From Hirudinaria manillensis (lineage: Eukaryota; Annelida; Clitellata; Hirudinida; Hirudinidae), in assembly GCA_034509925.1 (NCBI GenBank), contig CM067532.1, positions 6,226,142-6,290,141 on the forward strand: a DNA stretch of 64,000 nt. The letters are read 5' to 3'. The notes beneath the pieces are model-generated. The model saw nothing but the letters and a program-made list of their open reading frames with translations, did no database searches and was not told the origin of the DNA. Shown piece after piece: positions 11,319 to 21,298 of this stretch (position 1 is its first letter; every line of letters begins with the position of its first letter). Both the position numbers and the translations under genes were made by a program.

Positions 11319-13522
11319 ATGATAACTAATATTGCGAGAACGATTTACATCGTGTCGATGCAAGTGCTTGCGTTATGTTCCTGCTACAAAATCTTGCAAA
11401 TACCATTGTGGGCCAGGAGTCACGGATACTCTCAATATTTCATTGGCCGTGAATTGATTCGCAGGGGACACGAAGTCCATTTGTTGATTCATTGGAGTAT
11501 TCCACTGCCTTCAACCTGGCTGGAAGAGGCTGAAAAAGAAGGAAAGATGATTATTCACATGTGAGTTGATTGAGCTGATACTGTTTAGTGTTGAGATGTT
11601 TCCCATTTTACTAACGGTTTAATAATTAGCATTTGCAATGTACATGTCTAATGTGGAAATTAATTTATTATTGTTATTGGACAAACTCGAATCATTGAAA
11701 CCAAAAACAAATATTTTCAGCTACGGAAGCAATTCGGAACAAAAGTTCGATTCCGCTGATGCGACGAATAGCATAACCATGGAAACAATGTCCAACAACC
11801 TGGGACCAGAACATCTGCTGGTAAAGATTACAAATTACAGTGTCTTCGCGGAGAGAGATCTTCTGGGAAATTCTGAAGAGCTTATGGAACATCTGGACAG
11901 TTTGAAATTTGATGCCGCTGTCATAGACACCCTATTCTTCGTTAGATATCCAGTACTTGTGGCTCACAGACTCAAACTTCCCTTAATTACCTACACCAAC
12001 GTGGTTGAGCCATGGCTTATCAGAGTACCTTGGCTGCCTTCTATTTATTCACCTTTGATGGGAGTCGAAAATAAATATAATTCGTTTTATGATAGAGCAG
12101 CTAATCTTTTTGTGGAGATAATGAGTGCCTTATCCCCACCTGATGATGGTACAAGCGAAGCAATGCTTGAAAAATATCGCAAATACGGAGAATTTGGAGA
12201 TTTAAAAAAACTTATATCTAATTCTATGCTTTTTCTCGTCCCAGAAGATCCAGTTTTAGATCCTGTTCGACCATGCACTTCAAACGTTATACTCGTTGGG
12301 GGGTTAACCACAGAGGCATTTCGTACCTCCAAACTTTCGCTTTCTAAGGACTATCTGGACTTTATAGAAGACGATTTCGGAAGTAGCTCAGCCAATTACG
12401 GAACTGTAGTAGTTTCGTTTGGAACTATGGTTCCTAGCTATCCTGAGTATCTGGCAAATATTTTTTTAGAAGCGTTCAGCAAGTTGCCTCAGTATCGCTT
12501 CATCTGGAGATTCGAAAATTATCTCAACTTGACGATCCCTAAAAATGTTAAAATTTTCGAGTGGTTGGAGCAGAGGGAACTCCTTTCTCATCCATCGGTT
12601 AAGCTATTCATTACCCACTCGGGAAGCAACGGACAATTTGAAGCAGTTTATCATGGGATTCCAATGCTGGCTGTTTATATTTTTGCGGAGCAGCCAAAAA
12701 ATGCCAGAAGAATATCAAAATTGGGTTACGGAGAAGAGCTCGACTTTAACACTCTGCAGACAGATCGTTTGGTTGCTCTCATTACAAAAGTAGGTTCAAT
12801 AATTCAATATTTATAATCTCAAAGGAGATAACAAATTAAGGAATCATTCACCTGTATGATGGAAGCCACTAGGAGAGAGTCTGAGGCAATATTGTTACAG
12901 GCAATACAAGACATAGTTAATTATAATTGATGTGTTTTGCAAAAACATGAAATGAAAAAAATTACTTATGAAAGTGATTATAGGCTAATCTATGTAGAAT
13001 ATGATATCTTACAACATTTCCTTAATAAAAAAAATACTAAGTATTTATTGGTAAAATAATAACATAGTACGGAAAACTAGGTCCAAAGTTGATACCATCA
13101 AATCATTCATTTTTGTTGCTATTGCACTGATTAACCGATGATACCAATAAATGGAACTGCCCTTAAATTAAAGTTTATTTTAAATTTTATTTGTGTTTTA
13201 GATAATTCAAGATCCATCCTACAAAGAAAGAGTCACAAAAGCCTCACAAATTTTCAAAAGCAGGCCCGACTCTCCAGGGCAGAGAGCAGCATTCTGGATC
13301 GAGCACGTCATTCGGTTTGGGGGTGACCATCTCATTCCAGCTGGAAATGAACTGTACTTTTGGCAATATTTATGCCTTGACGTTTTGCTTGTAATTCAGT
13401 TCTCCATTCTGTCCTTGATGATATTATTCGTGTTGTTAGTCAGAAAGTGCTACGTTGCGTGTAGGTTTGTTTTGATAAATATTATGAACGGTACGGATAA
13501 ATCAATTAAAAAACGAAACTGA
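11319..13522 (+). CDS. UDP-glycosyltransferase / UDP-glucuronosyltransferase family protein (543 aa, 3 exons)
   Basis: GT1-family enzyme of the ER membrane that moves a sugar from a UDP-sugar to small lipophilic acceptors. Exons: 11319-11560, 11721-12789, 13202-13522, giving 1632 bases in frame; mammalian UGTs are about 530 aa. The N-terminus looks like a signal peptide (about residues 1-22), followed by RSHGYSQYF, which carries the region of the catalytic His, and RELIRRGHEVHLLI. The donor-binding signature lies in exon 2 (about 368-411): IFEWLEQRELLSHPSVKLF, then THSGSNGQFEAVYHGIPM and FAEQPKNA. Exon 3 has the family pattern RPDSPGQRAAFWIEHVIRFG and LYFWQYLCLD, one transmembrane helix (about 498-517) and a C-terminal KKRN, an exact KKXX ER-retrieval motif. 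Exon 2 must start at the AG of 11719-11720: the AG at 11628-11629 would shift frame into a stop. UDP-glucose versus UDP-glucuronate preference is not decidable here. Confidence 0.93.
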
Positions 13523-14339
13523 TTTTGAAATTTTAAATTTTATCTTAGAATCGTTTTTATCCCGTTGTTTTAAATTTTCAAGTTTGATCTAGTTAAATCA
13601 TAAGCTAAATCATAAGATATCTATAAAACAATTACTCTTAATCTCTGAAATTTCATTTTTTTGGGGAGAAGCAAAATATAGGAACAGTGGTAGATAATAA
13701 CATCCATTTTGAGTCTAGGAGATCCATCCGAGATTTTGGAAAGGGATGCTGTGGAATGAATAAAACTGAATGGAACCTGGCCGGGAAATCTGGAAGCGGG
13801 TCTGGACGGGCTTGGGCAAAAAATTCGGCCATGCAGTTCTCTAATCTTTAATGGACTTGATTAACACAATTTGCACAAAATTTTCCATTCAAATGATAGT
13901 TTAAAAAATTTCAAAATAAAATATTAATTTTGATACTTACTACAACAAGAGGATAGTTGAGTTTTACATAATTTTCGAGCACTACATAGAAAAACAAGTT
14001 AAATTAATTATTTATTACAAATTTTATGAAGTAAATTTTAGTCTATAAAATAAATTCTGTGACTTGCCTACCTTATTCGCCCCCACGTTTATTTAGCCAA
14101 ACGGCTTTGTTTACATGGTTCTTGATTAATTTTTGCCCGGAATGACTAGAATTTTTAGACCAGATTTTTTGGTACTTATGTACTGTTGTCTTGTAAACCT
14201 TGATTTTGTCAAAGCATACTGTGAAATGCAAAGATATTTAGATTCGGGCCAAGGTCTTCACAGGTTGCCTTTAGAAAAAAAATAATATTTGGACACACGT
14301 TAACTTTATGTAATTATTTATGCTAAAAGAATAATTAAA
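13523..14339. other. intergenic; UGT 3' flank and possible unrecognised first exon of the PIGX-like gene
   Basis: AATAAA at 13759-13764 is a candidate polyadenylation signal for the UGT gene. A short frame starting at ATG 14226 encodes SGQGLHR before a stop. It faintly recalls the GFHR stretch near the N-terminus of vertebrate PIG-X, but I could not join it in frame to the next exon. Confidence 0.35.
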
Positions 14340-15135
14340 ATGCGATTAAAGATGAGCGGGCTGGAAAGTCTTGAAAGTAATTCGCCCCTTATAGCTGTTG
14401 TGGAAAATGTGACATCAAGCTTCTATATTGATACGTATCAAACAGACTCCATGTTTAAATTTGATAAACAGAAGGTTTGCAATTGAATCAATTGAAAGCA
14501 TTTTAAAATGCCAATCTAATTAAATTATGTTTTAGATTTATTCACCGGAAGAAATTGACCTGGAGAGCTCTGAGCCTGACTCCATTTCAAATTTAGTGAT
14601 TTTGTATAATTCATCAACTTGGGTTTCTGAAACTCTATTCTCAGAATTTACCCTTCCATTTCACATCCGCTACCATAAGCCTCAGCTTGCTTCATACCTT
14701 GAAGCAACTTTTCCTAAACCAAAAATATTTGTAGAAACTCTCTCCAGTTGGTTGAAGAATAACCAGTAGATATTATTTATGACTGATTCTTTTTGCCTTT
14801 TTTGTTGCAGGTGGCAAGAAAGATGTGTGGCACTTACCTTGTAAAGATAACCATAATATAAATTGCAGTTTCAGAATGATGGATTGTGAGGTACCTACAA
14901 CATTTCAGTGTTTTGAGCTGAGTTAGCTAAATATGATGTGAATATAAACAGTTCTTCAGATAAATATATGTTTATTTATTTTTGATTTTTTTTTCAGAAT
15001 CTTGATGATTTGAAATTGATTGTGCCCACAGGCATCGAGACCCATTACTTTGCAGTTCTTGTCATAACTTTTGTAACTGTTTTTATTTCAATGGCCTGGA
15101 TTTCTTTGGGAATCTTTGATAAATTAAACCATTAA
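14340..15135 (+). CDS. PIGX-like: PIG-X-like subunit of GPI mannosyltransferase I (4 exons, 187 aa as modelled, N-terminus uncertain)
   Basis: PIG-X (Pbn1 in yeast) is an ER membrane protein that stabilises PIG-M, the enzyme adding the first mannose to GPI-anchor precursors. Exons: 14340-14474, 14536-14746, 14811-14890, 14998-15135, 564 bases in frame. Features shared with the family, in order: SSFYIDTYQ (family GLYVDPY-like), IYSPEEIDLES (family FDIEAPNY-like), LPFHIRYHKP (family LPVHCRYHRP-like), PKPKIFVE, a Cys-containing segment (LPCKDNHNINC), then LIVPTGIETHYFAVL leading into one C-terminal transmembrane helix of about 20 residues before DKLNH. The donor at 14747 (GTTGGT) is weak, but it is the only one found that avoids a stop and restores the Cys segment. 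Human PIG-X is about 258 aa and begins with a signal peptide; none is visible here, so an upstream exon is probably missing. An alternative in-frame ATG is at 14352. Confidence 0.7.
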
Positions 15136-15200
15136 CTGTTATTTTACTATAAATTAAACTAGATTCAATAATTATCCTTTTCAAACTATGACTTGGATTC

Positions 15201-15731
15201 ATGTTGAATGCCATTTGTCCCTGGTCACTTATGTATCAGTATTGGAATTTACTACTTGCTTTTGCATATATGAGCGACAACGAATCTGCATACCCGACTT
15301 ATTTAATTAGCTTTTCAAACGTGCATAAGCTAGCTTCTGACCAGCAGTTGCCAGTGACATCCGCAGTAGTGTTTTTAGGAGGGGCGGGGGTTTTATTGTT
15401 AAATCGTTGGAATTTGGTGATGAGTGATGGTGATAAACCAGCATATCGGTCAAATTTCTCCCATGTGGAGGTAAATGTTGTAAATGTGTCAGCTCAGGGG
15501 CGATCAGAAAAAAATGAAGCACACAACCTAGTTGTAGCAACGAGCCTGTGCAGCTGCCATTTTTTTTTAAAGATTCTTGCTATTCTTTTACTTGTATTTA
15601 TTTTATCTTTTACAAAACTGAAAATTTGTAAATATTTTCATAATAGCGAAGGATTAAAGTTGAATGTCTTAACAAATGTTACTTTTAAGCCCAAGTTTGT
15701 TTATTTCTCTACGATCCTCCATAACGTTTGA
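15201..15731 (+). CDS. unrecognised small membrane protein, single exon, 176 aa
   Basis: An intact frame from ATG 15201 to TGA 15729-15731; the previous in-frame stop is at 15189. I do not recognise the family. Three hydrophobic stretches are visible: residues about 9-23 (MYQYWNLLLAFAYM), about 52-68 (TSAVVFLGGAGVLLLNRW) and about 122-141 (FFLKILAILLLVFILSF), the last followed by a basic segment with KLKICK. NRWNLVMSDGDKP between the second and third looks like constrained sequence. Possible N-glycosylation sites are NFS and NVS. It is intronless among intron-rich neighbours. It starts 65 bases after the PIGX-like stop and ends 22 bases before the TOP3B start. It could be a real small gene, an upstream cistron, or the 5' UTR of TOP3B with a chance open frame. 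Confidence 0.5.
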   Translation: MLNAICPWSLMYQYWNLLLAFAYMSDNESAYPTYLISFSNVHKLASDQQLPVTSAVVFLGGAGVLLLNRWNLVMSDGDKPAYRSNFSHVEVNVVNVSAQGRSEKNEAHNLVVATSLCSCHFFLKILAILLLVFILSFTKLKICKYFHNSEGLKLNVLTNVTFKPKFVYFSTILHNV

Positions 15732-15753
15732 TTAAACAAAACAAACAGGCAGC

Positions 15754-18700
15754 ATGAGAACTGTGCTTATGGTTGCCGAAAAGCCATCTTTGTCTTTATC
15801 ATTGGCGAAGATTATAGGCAAAGGAGGAGTAAATTCCAGGAAGGGATTTAATGGAGCATGTTCTGTTCATGAGTTCGTAGCGAGATTTCCTCCCACAGGG
15901 GAACAAGCTCGGTTTAAATTCACATCTGTTTGTGGACATGTTATGACTTTAGATTTTGTTGGAAAATATAACTCGTGGGACAAAGTCGACCCTGTGAGTT
16001 TCTAAATTATCGGGATTTATTTAAAATGTTAGCAGAAGATCATTGCCATTTTATGGTTCAAGTATATAAGCCCTTAACGAAAACATGTGCTTAAATAATT
16101 TGTGAAAAACATATGCTAAGCTGCTCCAAATGTTTTAGTAATAAGGGATAGAAGTACACAGACCAATCAGTTGGCCAAAATTTGTTTTAATTTTTTTCAT
16201 TCTAAATCCTATTTTTTAAACTTCATCAGATTGAATTGTTTGGTGCTCCTACAATAAAAAAAGAAGCTACTCCAAACTTGAAAATGCCACAATTTCTTCA
16301 AAAGGAAGCAAGTGCCTATGCAATGCTTATTTGAGATCAATGAATGTTTTATTTACTTAAAATTCTTACTTTGACCATTTAAGGCTGCAGGATGTGACTT
16401 TTTGGTTTTGTGGTTGGATTGTGACAAAGAAGGAGAAAACATTTGCTTTGAAGTCATTGATTGTGTTTCTTCTGTAATGAAAAGAGGCAACTATAAAGTG
16501 AGAGAAGAGGCAATATTTAAGTACTAAATGAAATGACATGTACATCATTTGTAATTACATTTTCAATTTCTGAAGAAATTATGATAAAGAACTAAGTTTA
16601 ATTAAACCTAGTGTAATAATGGAGGGGCCTCTTTGGAATGCAAGTTATTAATATTTTTTATTCAAAAACTAATCAGTTGACAAGTTGTTGATATTACCTG
16701 TAAATATTTGCATAATACACCAAAAAGCTTGCACAATAATCAGCTTAGTAATTATTATGACCTTAATTATTATGTTCTTAACTTAATATTCACCAAATAA
16801 GATGTTAGATGTCTCCTTTATTTCTCCTTATTTCTTAGCCTCATTTCCTGTTTTTTGCCATCTTTTGAAGTATCATGTATTGGTACTTTTGCCTGTATAG
16901 AGCTATGTGAATTCTAATAGTGATATATTCTCAAAAAATAATTTTGATTTTACATGGCCAATCACAACCATTCCTTAAGGCTGATCCTTGACTTGTTAAG
17001 TTATCATTTTTTGCTGGATCAATGAGCCAGAATTTAATTAATTTAATTAATACTTTCATTTCTTCAAGAGAAGGTTTGATAGTAATTTTGCTTATTATCG
17101 TTTAGTCCACATACCGAGCAAAGTTCAGTGCCATCACAGAAAGTGAGATCATGAAAGCCTTCAATAATCTTGGATTTCCAAACAAAAATGAGGCTCTGTC
17201 TGTCGACGCGAGACAGGAATTTGATCTGAGGGTTGGATGTGCGTTCACTCGATTCCAGACCAAATTCTTCCAGGTTGGTGACCATTTATGAATAAATAAG
17301 TTCTTGGATGGATTCTAAAATAATTATAAAACATTCTAAAGACCATAACTGAATCATTTATTAAGGGCAGGTATGGCGATCTTGATAGCACATTGATATC
17401 GTTTGGTCCATGCCAAACACCAACACTTGGGTTTTGTGTTGAGAGACATGATTTAATTCAAGCTTTCAAACCAGAACCCTATTGGGTCATAGTAGCAAAG
17501 GTTACACATTGTTAATTTATTTTATTGTATTTATATTTATAATTAGGAAATAATACTCATTAATTAACCTGTTTTCAATAAAGGTTTATGTTGATGGAAA
17601 ATTAATGTCCTTGGAGTGTGAAAGGGGAAGAATTTTTGATAAAGAAGTTTCCCAGGTGCTTGTAGCTCAACTCAAGAAAGTTGAGAATGCCAGGTAATTA
17701 TTCAATTTTTGACAATCCATTTTTATCCAAATTTTAAATCATAATATAAATTCTGAAGACTCTATAAAATTGAAAAAGTAAAGAAATCCAAACCCAAACC
17801 ACTTGCTTTGAATACTGTGGAAATGCTGAAAGCTGCCAGTTCTGGCTTAGGTTGGTTCACTTTAACCAAGTTTTTTTATTATGCATTTACAGCTTCACAA
17901 ATTTGTTCTTGTTAAGGTATGGGACCTCATCATGCAATGCAATTGGCTGAAAAACTCTATGTCCAAGGCTACATCAGCTACCCTAGAACCGAAACAACAA
18001 GTTATCCTAGTAGTTTTGATTTGATGTGAGCATTTCAAGTCATCATTGCTAAACATGGTTATATACATTACTGTTGTAAACATTTAAATTGAATATTTGA
18101 CCATGCAAATTAGTGGAACATTGAGAGATCACCAGAATAATCCAATTTGGGGACAAGATGTCAGAAATCTACTATCTGAGGGCATTAGCCACCCAAGAAA
18201 GGGACATGATGTGGGAGATCATCCCCCCATCACTCCAATGAAGTCTGCCACAGAAGCTGAGCTGGGCCATGACCAGTGGAGATTATATGACTATATCACT
18301 AGACATTTCATAGCTACAGTTAGTTCCCTATTGAAACTTTCGTATAAGTTGGCTCTGACTGTCGCTTTTGAATTATCAAGATAACGATGTTAATGGTTCT
18401 TCTAGCTCAGCAAAGATTGCACATATTTGTTGACAACATTTCACTTCTGGATTGATGAGGAGCATTTCACGTGTTCTGGTAAAACTCTTGTCGATCAGGG
18501 CTTCACCGGCATCATGCCTTGGCAAGGTATTGGTGATGATGAGGTGATGCCAAGTGGATGTAAGGAAGGAGATGCATGCAACATCAATGAGGTTTGTTTA
18601 AAAGTTCTTGAATTATGTTACAAAGCATCAACTTTTCTTTGAGGGAATTTGGAAAATTCAAAAAGTCCAACTGTAAAGTTTCATATTGTTACCTGAATTC

Positions 18701-20296
18701 TCAGGTGACATTGGTGGAAAAACAAACATCACCTCCAGATTACCTGACTGAATCAGAGTTGATCTCTCTCATGGAAAAGCATGGCATTGGTACTGACGCC
18801 AGCATTCCTGTTCACATTAATAACATATCTGAGAGAAATTATGTCACCATCACTCAAGGGAGAAAACTCAAACCTACCAACCTTGGAATTGTTTTAGTCC
18901 ATGGTTATCAGAAGGTTAGAAGTTGAAAACTCTGTTTCAAAGCAATGTTTGTAAGATTTCTTATCGATTGCATCAATACATTAGCTCTAAACTCTTTATT
19001 TCAATAACTTCTTATCAATATGCAGATTGATCCTGATTTGGTTAAGCCTACCATGAGGGCTGCAGTTGAAGAACAATTCAACTTGATAGCTCAGGGGATG
19101 GCTGTTTTCCAAGATGTGTTACATCATGGCATTGATATCTTTGGCAAGAAGTACAAGTATTTCATTGAGCACATATCTTGCATGGACCAATTGTTTGAAG
19201 TCACTTTTACATCACTTGCAGCCTCAGGGAAACCTCTCTCCAGGTTTGGAGAGTCTTTGATAGAATTATTATATTATTATCAAATATTATTTGATCATAA
19301 TTTGGTAGTAAACGTTATTTTCTTTCGTCTTCGAAGATGTGGCAAATGCCGTAGATACATGAAGTTCGTTCAAGCGAAACCGAGCAGACTCCATTGCGGC
19401 AGTTGCGACGAGACCTTCAACGTACCTCAAAATGCAAACATACGAACTTACAAGGAACTCAAATGCCCTCTGGATGACTATGAACTGCTTTATTGCTCTA
19501 TGGGACCAAAGGTAAGATTCAGCACAATGTGTAATTAAATTAATTACATATAATTAATTATTACATTATTGGAAGCTCATTGGTTAAATGACTCTGATTG
19601 ATGTATTCCTTTTTTAGGGATTTGTATTCTGTCCTTACTGTTACAATGATCCCCCATTTGGTGATTCTAAGAAGGGAATGGGATGCAATGAATGCCTACA
19701 TCCATCTTGTCCCCATTCCATGGTTAAGACAAAAATTGCAGACTGTCAAGAATGCGATCAGGGAGTGCTTACTGTTGACCCCAATTCTATGCCAAAATGG
19801 AAAGTATTATGCACAAAGTCAGTTTACTTGCTTTCGTTGTGCTCCTAATAACTGATTTTGATGGCAATATGTTTTGACTGAAGGTGTACAACTATGGTAA
19901 ACATATTTGAGAATGCACAGAGGGTGGCAGTTCTTGATAGGACCTGTGAAGGTTGTGAATCAACTCTTGTTGAGGTGAACTACAAGGTGAGCAAACAAAT
20001 CCGTAATTCAACCCAATTTGTTAGGATTCTCAAAACTCTTATTCAATTGGACCATTTTCCCCCCCAAGGACAAATCTCCTTTCAGTGATGGAAAGTTGAG
20101 TCATCAGGGCTGCATGTTTTGCGACCCTCAACTTGCACCGCTCACTCAGTTTGGAGTTGCAAGGGCATTCAATCCCCACCAGAGGAATCGAGGAGGAGGA
20201 AGGAGGGGGCGTGGAAGGGGACGTGGCAGAGGTAGAGGACGTGGCCGTGGTGCCCCAAAGGACAAAATGGCACAGCTGGCAGCTTACTTTGTTTGA
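15754..20296 (+). CDS. TOP3B: DNA topoisomerase III beta (856 aa, 16 exons)
   Basis: Type IA topoisomerase that passes single strands of DNA or RNA; in animals TOP3B acts with TDRD3 on R-loops and mRNPs. Exons: 15754-15993, 16230-16307, 16384-16497, 17106-17273, 17366-17500, 17584-17693, 17759-17850, 17917-18025, 18114-18318, 18406-18591, 18705-18914, 19026-19243, 19337-19511, 19618-19817, 19884-19986, 20069-20296; total 2571 bases, all in frame (human TOP3B 862 aa). [13 protein letters not shown] near the start and LDCDKEGEN with D118, D120, E122. The catalytic Tyr334 lies in [10 protein letters not shown] (human Y336). Four CxxC zinc-finger-like blocks follow from exon 13 on, then an Arg/Gly-rich tail in exon 16 (about 20195-20250) and the family ending KDKM...LAAYFV. 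Intron 2 (16308-16383) begins with GCAAGT, a GC-AG intron. No AATAAA follows closely; AATAAT near 20335 may serve. Confidence 0.96.
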
Positions 20297-20548
20297 ATTT
20301 CTAAGCTTTCTAATGATCTTATCAAAACCATTCTGAAATAATAGATTCTGGTATAAACCTATTCTACCGTTTACAGAATGTGATGCATTCAATCACATGT
20401 TATGATCATGTTTGCATATCTCTTGTTGTGCTTCAATATTTTTTTAATTGTTTCTTGTTTGTCCTTGAGTGCATCGATTTGATTTTTTAGAGGTCAAATT
20501 ACAAATATTCATTTAAAAAATATTCAATCATCCAGAGAATCTTTCAAA

Positions 20549-20554
20549 TTTATT
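20549..20554 (-). terminator. AATAAA polyadenylation signal of DYNLT2B
   Basis: Read on the minus strand, AATAAA lies 70 bases downstream of the DYNLT2B stop, within the short convergent gap to TOP3B. Confidence 0.55.
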
Positions 20555-20623
20555 CATGAGAAACCAGATGGGAGTTAAACTAAACTGACAAACAACTTAA
20601 TTTAAAGGAAATTTGAGAATATC

Positions 20624-21298
20624 TTAGTAGAAATATATTCCAAAACAGACAGCCACACAGAAAAGAGTGCCCTGAAATTTTCAATTAAATTTATTACAAG
20701 AGGCAGAATGGAATGCAACTATGGATCGACCAACATTCATGAAAATGTCTTCTATGTAGTTGTCAGTGTCTGAGTCCCAAAATGTCCTGCATCCCGCCCT
20801 GTAAAAACATGAAGCATTCAATCGAAATGAATGGTAACCTTGATTGCACTCACTTTACTCCTTGGCCTCTCATTTCTCCAACGATGACTTGAACTACATA
20901 TTTGTAACGAGGGAGCTCGAGGGCTGAAAATGAAATCAAGGAGCCTTGTAGTTATTCGATGTCAATCATTCATAATTATCTAATTTCTGGACCTTTAAGT
21001 TTATCCCGTAGAGTAATGGACAGTGCTTTGCACAACTCAGCACACTCCTCATTCTTATAAACCTTGTTTTGAAAAAATTCCGCAATTGTTTGATGCAATG
21101 TAGAGTTAAAAATGGTTGGCCTAAATCTGAGAACGAGGAGATATGGTTAGTCAGAGCAGACGCACCACCGAGAAACATTTCCAACTTTTTTTCGTAGACA
21201 GGTCGAATTGAATTAGGACTAATTTCTTCTATGTTCTTTACAAGCGATTCCTTACGATCCATGGGATAAGATCCCGTGCCGAAGGGGGACTTCGCCAT
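20624..21298 (-). CDS. DYNLT2B: Tctex1-domain dynein light chain, DYNLT2B/TCTEX1D2 type (142 aa, 5 exons)
   Basis: Light chain of the dynein-2 motor that drives retrograde intraflagellar transport. Exons on the minus strand: 21298-21186, 21126-20993, 20923-20854, 20798-20735, 20671-20624; 429 bases, 142 aa, the same length as the human protein. Landmarks: NSIRPVYEKKFRPTIF (family YILRPVFQQRFRPS), LRDKLK, PRYKYVVQVIVGEMRGQGV (family DRYKMVVQVVIGEQRGEGV), CRTFWDSDTDNYIEDIFMN, and the closing LFCVAVCFGIYFY. All introns are GT-AG. If the last intron (20672-20734, 63 bases) is retained, translation runs on to a TGA at 20681-20683 and the conserved last beta strand is lost, so the spliced form is taken as correct. 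AATAAA on the minus strand at 20549-20554 lies 70 bases past the stop. The gene converges on TOP3B, with 327 bases between stop codons. Confidence 0.95.

Noticed and set aside
11638-11720. Start of UGT coding region at ATG 11638
   Set aside because: Not joinable to the signal-peptide exon in frame; the residues 11638-11720 have no counterpart in the family, while splicing at 11720 does.
20681-20734. DYNLT2B ending at the TGA in 20681-20683
   Set aside because: Reading through gives an unrelated tail, while a 63-base GT-AG intron leads to the conserved final strand and the family length of 142 aa.
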